Shown piece by piece: positions 18,401 to 25,691 of a stretch of DNA of 64,000 nt. The notes below the pieces were generated by a model. It did not search any database. It was not told the DNA's origin and saw only the letters and a program-made list of their open reading frames with translations. This DNA is from Pseudomonas mendocina. Its GTDB lineage: Bacteria > Pseudomonadota > Gammaproteobacteria > Pseudomonadales > Pseudomonadaceae. Position numbers and translations under genes: made by a program. The stretch spans positions 1,550,001 to 1,614,000 of the forward strand of contig NZ_LR134290.1 of the NCBI RefSeq assembly GCF_900636545.1, read 5' to 3'. Position 1 is the stretch's first letter. The number at the start of each line of letters is the position of its first letter.

Positions 18401-21400
18401 TTGACACCGTCGATGGTGACGGTGGCGCTGGTGGTGACCAGGCCGCCCTTGCCATCGCTGACCTGGTATTCGTAGGTCAGGACGACGCTTTCACCCTTGG
18501 CCAGGTAGTTGTACTTGGATGGGTCGACCACCAGGGTGTTGCCCTGGATGGTCACGCCGCTGGCGTCTTTGCCGCTGGTTTCGGTGATGTTGACGGCGTT
18601 GAGCACGTCCATGGCGTCGGCATCGCTGGCGTTGGCCAGCAGGTCGATCACATGGCCGGCCGCGTCTTCGTTGGTGCCATAGGTGATGGCGCCCGTGACG
18701 GTCGGAACATCGTTCACGCCGGTGACGGTGATGGTCAGGGTGCTGCTGCTGGAGAGCGAGCCGTCGGTGGCGGTGAAGGGGATCTGGATGACCAGCTTCT
18801 CGCCTTCGCCCAGGGCCTGGTACGCGGCGTTGCTCGGGTCGAAGGTCCAGCTGCCGTCGGCATTGAGGCTGAAGCCGGCCGGGGCGGCGTTCTTCAGGGT
18901 GAAGGTCAGCACGTCGCCGTCGACGTCGGTGGCGGCGAGCTTGCCACCGATGGCCGGGGCATCCTCGACGGTGCTGTCGCTGGTGGGGGTAGCCACCGGG
19001 GCGTCGTTCACCGGGGTGATGTTCAGGGTGATGCTGTCGATGTCGCTCAGCTTGCCGTCGCTGGTGCTGATGGTCAGGGTGTCCTGGCCGTTGTAGTTGG
19101 CGGCGGGGACGTACTTCAGGCCCTGCAGCGCAGCGTTGATGGCGGCCTGAGTGCCTGACAGGGTGATGCTGCCGGTGCCATTGCCGCTGAAGGTCACGCC
19201 GCCCAGCAGCGGGCCGAGGGTCAGCACGCCGTGCTCGACAGTCAGGGTGGTGGTCAGGCGATCGCCGTCCACGTCGCTTACGCTGACGCTGTTGCTGCCG
19301 AAGATGCTGAAGACCTTGCTGCCGTCCTCATTCAGTGTCTGAGCGCCCGGAGTGGTGTTGACCGGGGCATCGTTCACTGGGGTTATATCGAAACGCAGCG
19401 TGGCGGTACTGGTGAGACTGCCATCGCTCAGGGTGTAGGTGACGCTTGGGACCGGGCCGTTGTAGTCCTTGGCCGGAACGAAGGTGAAGTCGCCATTGGC
19501 CTTGATGGTCAGCTTACCCACGCCCAAATCGAGGGTTTCGCCGGCCTTGGCGCTGACGAAGGGCAGGCCGGTGATACTGAACTTGGTTACCGTCAGGGTA
19601 TCGCCATCCACGTCCTTGTCGTTGCTCAGGACGTTGCCGGTCGCAGTGGTGTCCTCGTCGAGGGTGACCGAGTCATTGACTCCAACAGGGCGATCATTGA
19701 CTGGCGCGATGGTAATGGTCGCGGTGGCCTTGTCTACGGAGGTAGCACCGTCGTTGTCGACGGCGCTGTATTCGAAGGTGGTGGTGCCGTTCCAGTCCTT
19801 GTTCGGGACGAAGTACACCGGACCGGTGACGCTGTCGCCGGCCTTCAGGGCGGTGCCGCCGTTGGCGCCGGCGTAAAGGGTGCCGTTGGCCGGCACGGAG
19901 CCGATGGTGAAGCCGGTGATGGTGCCGTCGACATCGCTGCCGGACAGGTTGACCTGGATGCGCGCGGCCTGGTCCTCGTTGCCCGAGGCGCTGACGGCGT
20001 TGGCCACCGGTGCGTCGTTGGTGCCGGTGAGGGTGATGGTCAGCGTGCTGTCGGCGCTGGCGCCGTGCTCGTCGGTGACGGTGACCGGTACCGTGATGAC
20101 CAGCTCCTCGCCACCTTTCAGGTAGTCGTAGGCGCTATTGTTGGCGTCGAAGGTCCATTTGCCGTCGGTGCCCAGGGTCAGGCCGGCGACGTTGGCGGTG
20201 GTGCTGAAGCTGAGGACGGCGCCGTCGTCGACGTCATTGGCGGCGATCTGGCCGTTGATCTCGCCGTTGCCTTCGGTGGCCGCGGCGGTGGCGGCGGTGA
20301 TGGTCGGCTTGTCGTTCACGCCGGTGACGGTGATGGTCAGCGTGCTGTTGCCGGAGAGCTTGCCGTCGGTGGCGGTGAAGTTGATGGTCAGGGTGGTGGA
20401 CTTGCCTTCGGCCAGGTGCTGGTAGTCGGCGTGGCTCGGGTCCAGGGTCCAGGTGCCATCGGAATTCAGGGTGAAGCCGCCGGGGAGGGTGCCCTTGGCG
20501 CTGTAGGTCAGGGTGTCGCCGTCGACGTCGGTGGCGGCGAGCTTGCCGCCGATGACCGGGGCATCCTCAAGGGTAGAGGCGGTGGTGGGCGTGGCGACCG
20601 GGGCATCGTTCACTGGGGTGATGTTGAGGATGACGCTGTCGCTGTCGCTCAACTTGCCGTCGGTGGTGTTGATGGTCAGGGTGTCCTGGCCGTTATAGTC
20701 CTTGCCCGGAACGTACTTCAGGCCTTGCAGGGCCAGATTGATGGCAGCCTGCGAACCCACCAGGGTAATGCTGCCGGTCCCGTTGCCGCTGAAGCTCACG
20801 CCGCCTTTCAGCGGGCCGAGGGTCAGCACGCCGTGCTCGACGCTCAGGGTGGTGGTCAGGCGATCGCCATCGACATCGCTGACGGCGATGCTGTTGCCAT
20901 TGAGCAGGCTGAAGGTCTTGCTGCTGTCTTCGGCCAGGGTCTGGGCGCCCGGAGTGGTGTTGACCGGGGCGTCGTTGACCGGCTTGATGTCGAAGGTGAG
21001 GGTGGCGGTGCTGGTGGCGCTGCCATCGCTCAGGGTGTAGGTGATGGACGGCACCGGGCCGTTGTAGTCCTTGGCCGGGACGAAGGTGAAATCACCGTTG
21101 GCCTGGATGGTCAGCTTGCCGATGACCAGGTCGGCGGTTGCGCCGGCATTGAAGCTGACGAAGGGCAGGTTGGTCAGGCTGAATTTGGTGACCGTCAGGC
21201 TGGTGTTGTCTACATCGGTGTCATTGCTCAGGACATTTCCGGTGGCAGTGGTGTCTTCGTCCAGTGTTACGTGGTCGGCCACGCCTACAGGACGGTCGTT
21301 GCTTCCGTTGATGGTGACGGTGACGCTGGTCTTGGTGCCATCCGCCGATTCGACTTCGAAGGACTCGCTGTAGGCCTGGCCGACGTTCAGCTCGTTGTAG

Positions 21401-23889
21401 GCGGAGTGAGCGACGAAGCTCCAGTTGCCGGCCGCATCGATGCTGAAGGTGCCATACTGACCGGCGACACCGGACTGGGTAACGAAGGTTGCCGGGCTGT
21501 CGACATCGCTGATGGTTAAGGTGCCGTTGGCGGTAAGCGGGGCATCGGTTTCGGTCAACTGAACATTGGCGCTGCTCAGTACAGCGGCGTCGTTGGTGCC
21601 GTTGATGGTGACGGTGACGCTGGTTTCGGTACCGTCCGCGCTGGTGACCTTGAAGGACTCACTGTAGGACTGGCCGACGTTCAGCTCGTTGAAGGCCGAG
21701 TTGGCGAGGTAGGTCCAGTTGCCGGCAGCGTCGATGTTGAATGTGCCGTAGGTGCCGGCAACGTTGTTCTGGGCAACGAAGGTGGCGGGGCTGTCGACAT
21801 CACTGATGGTCAGGGTGCCGCCAGTGCTCAGCGGTGCGTCGGTCTCGGTCAGTTGTACGTTGGCGCTGCTGAGAATAGCGGCGTCGTTACTGCCGTTGAT
21901 CGTGACGGTGACGCTGGTCTTGGTGCCGTCGGCGGAGGAAACTTCGAAAGTCTCGGTCAGCTTGTCGCCGACGTTCAGCTCGTTGAAGGCTGAGTTGGCG
22001 ACGTAGGTCCAGTTACCGGCAGCGTCGATGTTGAATGTGCCGTAGGTGCCCGCGACATTGCTCTGGGCAACGAAGGTGTTGGGGCTGTCGACATCACTGA
22101 TGGCCAGCGTGCCGCCAGTGCTCAGCGGTGCGTCGGTCTCGGTCAGTTGTACGTTGGCGCTGCTGAGAATAGCGGCGTCGTTACTGCCGTTGATCGTGAC
22201 GGTGACGCTGGTCTTGGTGCCGTCGGCAGAGGAAACTTCGAAAGTTTCGGTCAGCTTGTCGCCGACGTTCAGCTCGTTGAAGGCTGAGTTGGCGACGTAG
22301 GTCCAGTTACCGGCAGCGTCGATGTTGAATGTGCCGTAGGTGCCCGCGACATTGCTCTGGGCAACGAAGGTGTTGGGGCTGTCGACATCACTGATGGCCA
22401 GCGTGCCGCCAGTGCTCAGCGGTGCGTCGGTCTCGGTCAGTTGCACGTTGGCGCTGCCGAGAACGGCTGCATCGTTCACCCCTGTAACCGTGATGGTCAG
22501 GGTGCTGCTGGTTTTCGCACCAAGCTGGTCGCTGACTTCGAAAGGCACGGTCAGGGTCAGTTTCTGACCTTCGGCCAGGTACTGGTAAGCGGCGTTGCCG
22601 GCATCCAGCGACCACTCGCCGGTTTGCGCATTCAGAACGAAGCCCGCCGGGGCGTTGCCGGTCAGGCTGTAGCTGAGTACTGCACCTTTATCGGCATCAC
22701 TGGCCTGTAGCGTGCCGTTGACGCTTTGGTCTTCGGTGACTGCGGCGCTGCTGGCAGTGGCGATGGGGGTGTCATTGGCACCATTGAAATTGATGGTGAT
22801 GACGCGGGTATCGCTGGCACCGGAGGGGTCCCGCACGGTGACCACGAAGCTGTCACTGGCCTGCTCACCTTCCTGCAGGCCGTTCACCGCCTTGGCGTCC
22901 ACCACGTAGGTGTAGCTACCGTCGGGGTTTACCGTCAGTTCACCATATGCGCCCGTGGCGCTGCCGCTCCAGGTCAGTACGGTATCGTCGACGTCGGTGG
23001 CGGTCAGTTGGCCCTTGATGTCGGCGAAAGTGTCGGCTGCGGCGCTGTCATCGATGGTGGCATCGTAGGTGCCTGTGGCGACCGGTGCGTCGTTGACCGG
23101 GGTGATGGTGAGGTTGACCGTCAGCGGCGTGGAAGCGCCGCGGCCATCGGAGGCAGTCACTTCGAAGCTGTCGGTGCCGTTGTAATCCTGAGACGGGGTA
23201 TAGGTCCAGGTCCCGTTGGCGTTGAGTACCAGAGTGCCGTTGGTTGGTGCGCGGGTGACGGTCAGTGTAACCAGATCGCCATTCACATCACGGGTGTTGA
23301 AGGCGCCGCTGATGGGGGTGTCTTCGGCGGTCTGAAGGCTGAGCGGGCCTTGGGGCGCGCCGTTGCCGTCGAGAAATTCGGGGGCCTGATTCGGCAGTGC
23401 TTCCTGAATCTGTTCGTCTGCGCCAGCAAAATCACCCAGGCCGCTGGTTTCGAAGCCGACTGTGGCTTCAAGCACTTCGCCCGTGGCATCGAGCATCACG
23501 AAGCTGTGACCGCCGCCGGCACCACCGCTGCCGCCGCCAGCGGCGCTTGGGCCCGCTGCGGTGGCTTCGAGGGTCTGCGTCGGGTCCATCCCCGCCTCGA
23601 TCGCCTGTTGCAGCTGAGCTACTTCGTCGCCAGGGCTGACGACCTGTTGAGCAGCCTGAGCGTCTTGCGCCGCGAGGCGGGCGTCCGACTCACTCCATTG
23701 GCTGTCGCGACCCAGGTCCAGGGTGCGGCCGTCAGCCAATTTCAGTGTGACCATGCCACTGTCGCCGGTGAGAACCTCCTCGCCCTTGAAGAGTCGGTCG
23801 CCTTCCACCAGCAGGCGTCGAGCACCATCGGCAGAAACGGCGAAGACCTGGCCAACAATGCTTTGGACGGTCGCAATGACACTGCTCAT
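9457..23889 (-). CDS. lapA: LapA-type giant RTX biofilm adhesin (4810 residues)
   Basis: This is a very large type I-secreted cell-surface adhesin. In order it shows: a retention module (residues 1-109); LapG cleavage site TAAG (110-113); a Gly-rich linker; and about thirty Ig-like/VCBS/cadherin-type modules separated by VNDAPV-like linkers. The first PA14-like domain is near 2294-2465. A second sugar-binding-like domain begins with GLTLQSWNG near 3224. Three cadherin-like repeats (LDYETAT, LDYESAT, LDYENAT) lie at about 3624-3944. A jelly-roll-like domain (FEVWGHNDNMENQAGN) is near 4077-4264 and a second PA14-like domain near 4398-4615. About five GGxGxDxL calcium-binding RTX repeats (4660-4715) and a C-terminal secretion signal close the chain. 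No cysteines were noticed. It is divergent from lapEBC and convergent with lapGD. The open frame is uninterrupted over 14.4 kb. Confidence 0.95.
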   Translation of the reverse strand: MSSVIATVQSIVGQVFAVSADGARRLLVEGDRLFKGEEVLTGDSGMVTLKLADGRTLDLGRDSQWSESDARLAAQDAQAAQQVVSPGDEVAQLQQAIEAGMDPTQTLEATAAGPSAAGGGSGGAGGGHSFVMLDATGEVLEATVGFETSGLGDFAGADEQIQEALPNQAPEFLDGNGAPQGPLSLQTAEDTPISGAFNTRDVNGDLVTLTVTRAPTNGTLVLNANGTWTYTPSQDYNGTDSFEVTASDGRGASTPLTVNLTITPVNDAPVATGTYDATIDDSAAADTFADIKGQLTATDVDDTVLTWSGSATGAYGELTVNPDGSYTYVVDAKAVNGLQEGEQASDSFVVTVRDPSGASDTRVITINFNGANDTPIATASSAAVTEDQSVNGTLQASDADKGAVLSYSLTGNAPAGFVLNAQTGEWSLDAGNAAYQYLAEGQKLTLTVPFEVSDQLGAKTSSTLTITVTGVNDAAVLGSANVQLTETDAPLSTGGTLAISDVDSPNTFVAQSNVAGTYGTFNIDAAGNWTYVANSAFNELNVGDKLTETFEVSSADGTKTSVTVTINGSNDAAILSSANVQLTETDAPLSTGGTLAISDVDSPNTFVAQSNVAGTYGTFNIDAAGNWTYVANSAFNELNVGDKLTETFEVSSADGTKTSVTVTINGSNDAAILSSANVQLTETDAPLSTGGTLTISDVDSPATFVAQNNVAGTYGTFNIDAAGNWTYLANSAFNELNVGQSYSESFKVTSADGTETSVTVTINGTNDAAVLSSANVQLTETDAPLTANGTLTISDVDSPATFVTQSGVAGQYGTFSIDAAGNWSFVAHSAYNELNVGQAYSESFEVESADGTKTSVTVTINGSNDRPVGVADHVTLDEDTTATGNVLSNDTDVDNTSLTVTKFSLTNLPFVSFNAGATADLVIGKLTIQANGDFTFVPAKDYNGPVPSITYTLSDGSATSTATLTFDIKPVNDAPVNTTPGAQTLAEDSSKTFSLLNGNSIAVSDVDGDRLTTTLSVEHGVLTLGPLKGGVSFSGNGTGSITLVGSQAAINLALQGLKYVPGKDYNGQDTLTINTTDGKLSDSDSVILNITPVNDAPVATPTTASTLEDAPVIGGKLAATDVDGDTLTYSAKGTLPGGFTLNSDGTWTLDPSHADYQHLAEGKSTTLTINFTATDGKLSGNSTLTITVTGVNDKPTITAATAAATEGNGEINGQIAANDVDDGAVLSFSTTANVAGLTLGTDGKWTFDANNSAYDYLKGGEELVITVPVTVTDEHGASADSTLTITLTGTNDAPVANAVSASGNEDQAARIQVNLSGSDVDGTITGFTIGSVPANGTLYAGANGGTALKAGDSVTGPVYFVPNKDWNGTTTFEYSAVDNDGATSVDKATATITIAPVNDRPVGVNDSVTLDEDTTATGNVLSNDKDVDGDTLTVTKFSITGLPFVSAKAGETLDLGVGKLTIKANGDFTFVPAKDYNGPVPSVTYTLSDGSLTSTATLRFDITPVNDAPVNTTPGAQTLNEDGSKVFSIFGSNSVSVSDVDGDRLTTTLTVEHGVLTLGPLLGGVTFSGNGTGSITLSGTQAAINAALQGLKYVPAANYNGQDTLTISTSDGKLSDIDSITLNITPVNDAPVATPTSDSTVEDAPAIGGKLAATDVDGDVLTFTLKNAAPAGFSLNADGSWTFDPSNAAYQALGEGEKLVIQIPFTATDGSLSSSSTLTITVTGVNDVPTVTGAITYGTNEDAAGHVIDLLANASDADAMDVLNAVNITETSGKDASGVTIQGNTLVVDPSKYNYLAKGESVVLTYEYQVSDGKGGLVTTSATVTIDGVNDAPVVSSAIVVDSNEDAAAFNVDLLANATDVDLSDVLGISNLKQVGTQDASGVTLSGNGLQVNPNAYNYLAAGEKLVLTYSYDVVDNNGGVTPTTATITIEGRNDAPVLESTVQSGSITERADGVPGENAGSLTASGDIGFSDADLSNTHTVGSQLISAKDGKGLDVDVLGNLSAAISDAAQGDGQGSVHWNYSVAAGALDYLGAGETVTLVYRVTVTDSSGASASRDVTITLTGSNDAPIVSGVATTLTNEDEAAYSLDLLQHASDEDANDILSVDNLQLVGGGNDAGVTFDAASNSLQIDPSQYNYLAAGEKVVLNYSYEVSDGKGGVVSANASVTIEGRNDAPVVTDTSVTVAEESVGTPLNIAAPTDVDSSDVLTITVTGLPTVGTVTLANGTPVSNGQTLTSAELQGLKYNGPDDYKAGDPVGNFTYSVNDGTTSVEGKVTLGVTPVNDAPDANDDFGVIAGLKGNYYGYREGVDGGNLQNLAGVAAFIASRTPSATFTATELNYGNGVSNNLGNDQQLQKFLGADAASLNTDPANTSDAIIEMNGQINLNAGTYQFRVTADDGYSILVDGKVVAEFNGNQSPTARESATFTITESGPHDIQIIYWDQGGQAQLKVELRPEGGSYTVVGGAQLSQAGNDLLITNEDQPLTIEPSTLLGNDSDVDGDTLSIVSVQDAVNGSVALVNGKVVFTPDANFNGKATFTYTISDGNGKFDTATVTVGVKPVNDAPVSAPQSLTTAEDTAVDGKITATDVDGDTLTYSIASGNAPQHGTVTLRADGTFTYVPGKDYNGQDSFTVTISDGKGGTTTSVISLDITPVNDLPVTADQTKVTDEDQSVSGQIVASDADGDKLSYVIQSGVAHGSILLNTVTGAYTYTPNKDYNGTDSFTIRVYDPKGGYADSVVNITINPVNDAPVSGPQSLTTDEDVAVSGKVNAIDVDGDALTYSIANGNGPQHGTVTLNADGTFNYVPNKDYNGQDRFTVTISDGKGGTTTSVISLDITPVNDLPVTADQTKVTDEDQSVSGQIAASDVDGDKLTYTIQSGVAHGSILLNTVTGAYTYTPNKDFNGTDSFTIRVYDPKGGYADSVVTVTVNPVNDAPVASPSSISTDEDTPVDGKITARDVDGDTLTYSIANGNGPQHGTVVMNADGSYTYQPAKDFNGSDSFTVTIDDGNGGTTTSVVSVTVKPVNDAPTAAPSSISTDEDTPVNGSVVGNDVDGDTLTYSLANGPQHGSLVLNANGTYTYQPAKDFHGSDSFTVTIDDGNGGTTTSVVTVTVNPVNDAPVANDDSVTTLEDTAVTIDVLANDTDVDGDSLLISGASAGHGSVSVVDGKLVYTPTANYSGSDTISYSISDGKGGTSTASVQVTVTPVADAPNLSIQTPAGTPHATGLTLQSWNGLALGSSGNGATPATLKATIDAAGTPASSTSANDAHLDNVNAGVANKFSGLIYLQAGETYTFSGVGDDSVLVSVGGTTVASATWSGNTGQFSGSFTAQQSGYYTLDIYQHNQSGPGNLDVNVKVGNGPVQDLSTANVLLYRDTTDLTGDGVRVSELHGSDGKGYYQVYGYNEGDENSSIPLSHLSASLVDTDLSESLSISISQIPSGVTISDGTPGHSFTADGTHSEVDISGWNLSNLSLTSPNAGSFDLKVTATATEGANGDKASTSLTLPVVVHGVNDAPTSADNTVNTNEDTPHSFSSADFVFNDVDAGDSLKAIRINSLPASGNLSLGNEAVTIGMIITAAQIASLVYTPAANASGNSSFSFSVQDQSGAFSTTPNTMTIQVAAVDDAPGLSNSTVSFAENIASGSTIADLNDRFTGTDQDRDGEPLFYSITGGNDAGLFAINSSTGVITLASGKSLDYETATQHQLQVTATDGKTPVNATVTVNVTNVNDNGVVISDANPAANTVVENAANGATVGLTVLGRDGDVGATITKYELTDNAGGRFAINASTGVVTVADGSKLDYESATSHNITVKVTSSDGSTNTQVFTINLSNVNDNGITLTDANTAINSVAENATNGTLVGITALGVDGDAGTTVTYSLTNNAGGRFAIDATTGVVTVADGSKLDYENATSHSITVLATSSDGSTQSANYSIAVTNVNEAPVVVAGAAVTGNEDSNYIFKWSDFKVSDVDANSSLSIKIESLPGEGKLQVKSGNNWVDVNTNATVTKSVIDGGGLRFVPDSNESGHDSFGGNGIGLNQATYATFNYSGSDGSLSTASSTMGIDITPVADVPTLSVKSAAKSTLFTTTWESAPDSDYTSESIKGSTFENWTLVTTGDKRTGGTNVFEVWGHNDNMENQAGNLVTIKMPGTGNNDALELNDAGGTMAQTLGITRNVATEVGKVYDLSMDYAGRLGFDTTYTKIAVYLGSTLVGEYGSSSSQTSLNWENIHFSFVGTGSTEALTIKLAGTSTHESGRGALIDNITLSSSQGVVAGDGGVNGKTSIALANYISGALTDTDGSESLRYDLSNLPAGASIVVGNSTLAAVNGVVSLSAAQLATAKLQVSGAVRGEIGLDVKAVSVEPNGSTESTSSQHLTLKIVEGGISHDSLTTNTITVADTSSALSSGLTGEYWGYQEGTNGPNLTSLSQVEAFIESRTGNTSSLVGSNDNAAASSVNATFIANQINYGLRNNGNTVFSDDLGDNRTVTNGNTIGSSGDSQNNLYDFLTAAGTGNVSSLKAGGANLGDTSDAIIRAHGFLSVNAGTYDIRITADDGYRLMIGGQDIANVDKIQSTTTDTYKGVSIAGGLQALELLYWDQGGAASLKVEFKLSGSADNTYKVLGSNGLNLYQAPGEGQELVQTNTGWAIHTIGTTNGGDASDLINGSKYSDILNGGNGHDVLYGNGGHDLLNGGDGNDLLIGGVGNDTLIGGAGADTFMWKSGDFGNDVIKDFNAAEGDRIDISDLLPDTANANNLLDYLKVDTVTNTLQVSTTGDLANNVDVTIKLEGVNLSQYGATSSQIVNSLVAGADPLVKTEHH
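9745..9900 (-). repeat. RTX nonapeptide repeats of the adhesin
   Basis: About five tandem GGxGxDxLx units (for example GGDGNDLLIGG, GGVGNDTLIGG, GGAGADTFMW) bind calcium and fold after export. They mark a type I secretion substrate. Confidence 0.9.
14950..16195 (-). repeat. 555-bp period repeats in the adhesin gene
   Basis: Sequence recurs at a 555-base (185-residue) interval. For example, the strand around 15311 matches that around 15866, with only scattered differences. The unit contains two alternating module types (QHGTVTL... and AHGSILLNTVTGAYTYTP). A half-unit continues to both sides. Confidence 0.85.
18715..21297 (-). repeat. Two ~980-bp copies at 1602-bp spacing in the adhesin gene
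   Basis: The stretch 18715-19695 is closely repeated at 20317-21297. Each copy encodes NDRPVG..., LDEDTTATGNVLSND, VEHGVLTLGPL and GKLAATDVDGD segments. This points to a past duplication of a block of several modules (534-residue shift). Confidence 0.8.
21295..22470 (-). repeat. Four tandem 294-bp (98-residue) units in the adhesin gene
   Basis: Units at 22470-22177, 22176-21883, 21882-21589 and 21588-21295 each encode ANVQLTETDAPL..., ISDVDSP..., GTYGTFNIDAAGNW and FNELNVG. The first two units are nearly identical in DNA, so they arose recently or are kept alike by recombination. Confidence 0.92.
23551..23562 (-). other. Predicted LapG cleavage site (TAAG) in the adhesin
   Basis: Residues 110-113 of the adhesin are T-A-A-G, followed by PSAAGGGSGG. 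In P. fluorescens LapA, LapG cuts between the two alanines of TAAG (established). Position close to 110 and the preceding helical retention module agree. Confidence 0.85.
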
Positions 23890-24017
23890 CGTATGACTCT
23901 CCTTGAGATGGTTCTCAACGTGCCTTTCGTCGTTCCGGCCTTCTTATGGTCCGGCGCTAGGTTGGCAAGGTGTGTAGTGGATGTGTAAAAGGTCTGAAAC
24001 TATTTCGCCAATTTTTT

Positions 24018-24034
24018 GGCTGTAAATTTTTTGA
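24018..24034 (+). promoter_or_regulatory. Weak FleQ-like sequence in the lapA-lapE divergent region
   Basis: GGCTGTAAATT followed by TTTTGAC resembles the FleQ pattern GTCNNTAAATTGAC with one mismatch and a 4-base insertion. FleQ is a known c-di-GMP-responsive regulator of adhesin genes in Pseudomonas. The match is poor. The whole gene-free stretch 23890-24227 is AT-rich and must hold the promoters of both lapA (leftward) and lapE (rightward). Confidence 0.2.
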
Positions 24035-24133
24035 CTCGGTGTTTTGCGTCAGAGTATTGACCTATTGGCTCGCATCCTAAACAATCGCCTCGCTGATGTC
24101 ACTTTGATATTTGCTTTTAGTCTGGTGTTTTTC

Positions 24134-24153
24134 AATGTGATCTGCTTCACATT
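24134..24153. promoter_or_regulatory. CRP/Vfr-type binding site between lapA and lapE
   Basis: AATGTGATCTGCTTCACATT contains perfect TGTGA-N6-TCACA half-sites extended by matching AA/TT flanks. It lies 75 bases before the lapE start and about 245 bases before the lapA start. Confidence 0.65.
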
Positions 24154-24227
24154 ATTGGTGCCCTTGGCGAGTCGTAACGTCCGGGCGCTCTAGGACGCCC
24201 AAATCCCTTGTTAAGGAAGCCCCGCTT

Positions 24228-25580
24228 ATGCGTTTGCGCCTGTTCCACGTTCTACCGCTTGCCTTGGCGATCAGCCTGCCCGCGTACTCCCAGACCCTCC
24301 CAGAAGCCATGCAACATGCCATGGGCGCACATCCGGAAATTCAGGCAGGCGTGAATAGTCGTTTGTCTGCCGATAAGCAGCTCGATGCAGCACGTGGGGG
24401 CTACCTGCCTTCCGTGGATTTGCTGGCTGGTTACGGGCGTGAAGGCACCGATAACACCTCGACCCGTGCCGCCGGGCGGCATGGCTTCGAAACGCTCAAT
24501 CGCGGTGAATCCAGCCTGCGTCTGAGCCAGATGGTGTTCGATGGCTTCGCCACCTCCAACGAAGTCGGGCGTCAGCAAGCTACAGTCAATTCTCGTGCCT
24601 ATGCGCTGCTGGGCACCTCCGAGCGCACTGCGCTGGATGTTGCCGAGGTCTATATCGACGTGCTGCGTCGCCAGGAAATGGTGCGTCTGGCCGAGGACAA
24701 CCTGCGCAGTCATGAGCGTATCTACGATCAGATCAGCCTGCGCAGCCAGCGCGGTGTCGGCCGTCTGGCCGACCAGGACCAAGCCGAGGCACGTCTTGCC
24801 CAGGCACGCAACAACCTGATCACCGAACAGACCAACCTGGCCGATGCGCGTACCAACTTCTACAGCATCGTTGGCCTTGAGCCGGCTGAGCTGGTCGAGC
24901 CAGCTGGTCTGCCCGGGCAGTTGCCGGGGAGCCTGCAGGATGCGCGTCAGACGCTGATGGCCAACAGCCCGATCCTGCGTTCGGCTGAGTCCGACGTAGT
25001 GGCTACCGAGAAACAGTACGAAGCCGCCAAGTCGCTGTTCTATCCGCGCTTCGATGCGGAGCTGTCGCGTAACGCCGATAGCAACATCGATGGTGTCGAC
25101 GGCCACTCCAACGAATGGCAGGCCATGCTGCGCATGCGCTACAACCTGTTCGCCGGTGGTAGCCACAAGGCCGATCTGGAGTCCAAGTCCTATCAGGTCA
25201 ACCAGGCGCTGGATATCCGTAACAACGCCATGCGTGTCCTGAACGAAGACCTGGGCTTGTCCTGGAACGCCCTGAACAATGCCCGTGAGCAGTTGCCCAT
25301 CGCTCGTGAGTACGTTGAATACAGCACCCGTGTACGCGAGTCGTACCAGAAGCAGTTCAGCATCGGTGAGCGCACCCTGTTGGACCTGCTCGATAGCGAG
25401 AACGAACTGTTCACCGCTTCTCGTCGCCTGAGCGATCTGCGCTACAGCGAGTTGTTTACTCAGTACCGCATCAAGGCCACCATGGGCGAGCTGTTGAAGA
25501 GTCAGGGGGTTGTGGCGCCGATGGCGACCGTGGTTCAGTCCGATATCAAACCCAAGGCGACGCTCCCCAGCCTCAACTGA
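24228..25580 (+). CDS. lapE: LapE, TolC-family outer-membrane channel for adhesin export
   Basis: This 450-residue outer-membrane efflux protein has a signal peptide (residues 1-21, cut after AYS). Two internally related halves of long amphipathic helices follow. Typical signatures are AMQHAMGAHPEIQAG near the start and the second-half ERTLLDLLDSENELF near residue 390. It would form the trimeric duct through which LapA leaves the cell and in which the LapA retention module is thought to lodge. RBS AAGGAAG lies 9 bases upstream. It heads the lapE-lapB-lapC operon, divergent from lapA, with a CRP/Vfr-like site upstream. Confidence 0.92.
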   Translation: MRLRLFHVLPLALAISLPAYSQTLPEAMQHAMGAHPEIQAGVNSRLSADKQLDAARGGYLPSVDLLAGYGREGTDNTSTRAAGRHGFETLNRGESSLRLSQMVFDGFATSNEVGRQQATVNSRAYALLGTSERTALDVAEVYIDVLRRQEMVRLAEDNLRSHERIYDQISLRSQRGVGRLADQDQAEARLAQARNNLITEQTNLADARTNFYSIVGLEPAELVEPAGLPGQLPGSLQDARQTLMANSPILRSAESDVVATEKQYEAAKSLFYPRFDAELSRNADSNIDGVDGHSNEWQAMLRMRYNLFAGGSHKADLESKSYQVNQALDIRNNAMRVLNEDLGLSWNALNNAREQLPIAREYVEYSTRVRESYQKQFSIGERTLLDLLDSENELFTASRRLSDLRYSELFTQYRIKATMGELLKSQGVVAPMATVVQSDIKPKATLPSLN

Positions 25581-25691
25581 TCGACCCGCTATGCTTCGAA
25601 TCGCCCGCCGAGGATCTCTGCATCCTTTGCGGGCGTTCGAGTTTGCGGGGTACGAAGACGTATCCGAAGAATCACTCAAGAGAGTCCTGGT

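Noticed and set aside
9457..23889. Possible phage tail fibre or non-ribosomal synthetase for the giant gene
   Set aside because: Adjacent lapG, lapD and lapEBC, RTX repeats and the TAAG-containing retention module fit a type I-secreted adhesin; no synthetase or phage motifs occur.
10117..23988. Very long open frames on the plus strand (up to about 1100 codons) opposite the adhesin gene
   Set aside because: They are the complement of the highly repeated, GC-rich adhesin. Their translations are low-complexity Val/Gly/Asp/Ala strings without start sites, domains or ribosome sites, and they repeat exactly where the adhesin repeats.
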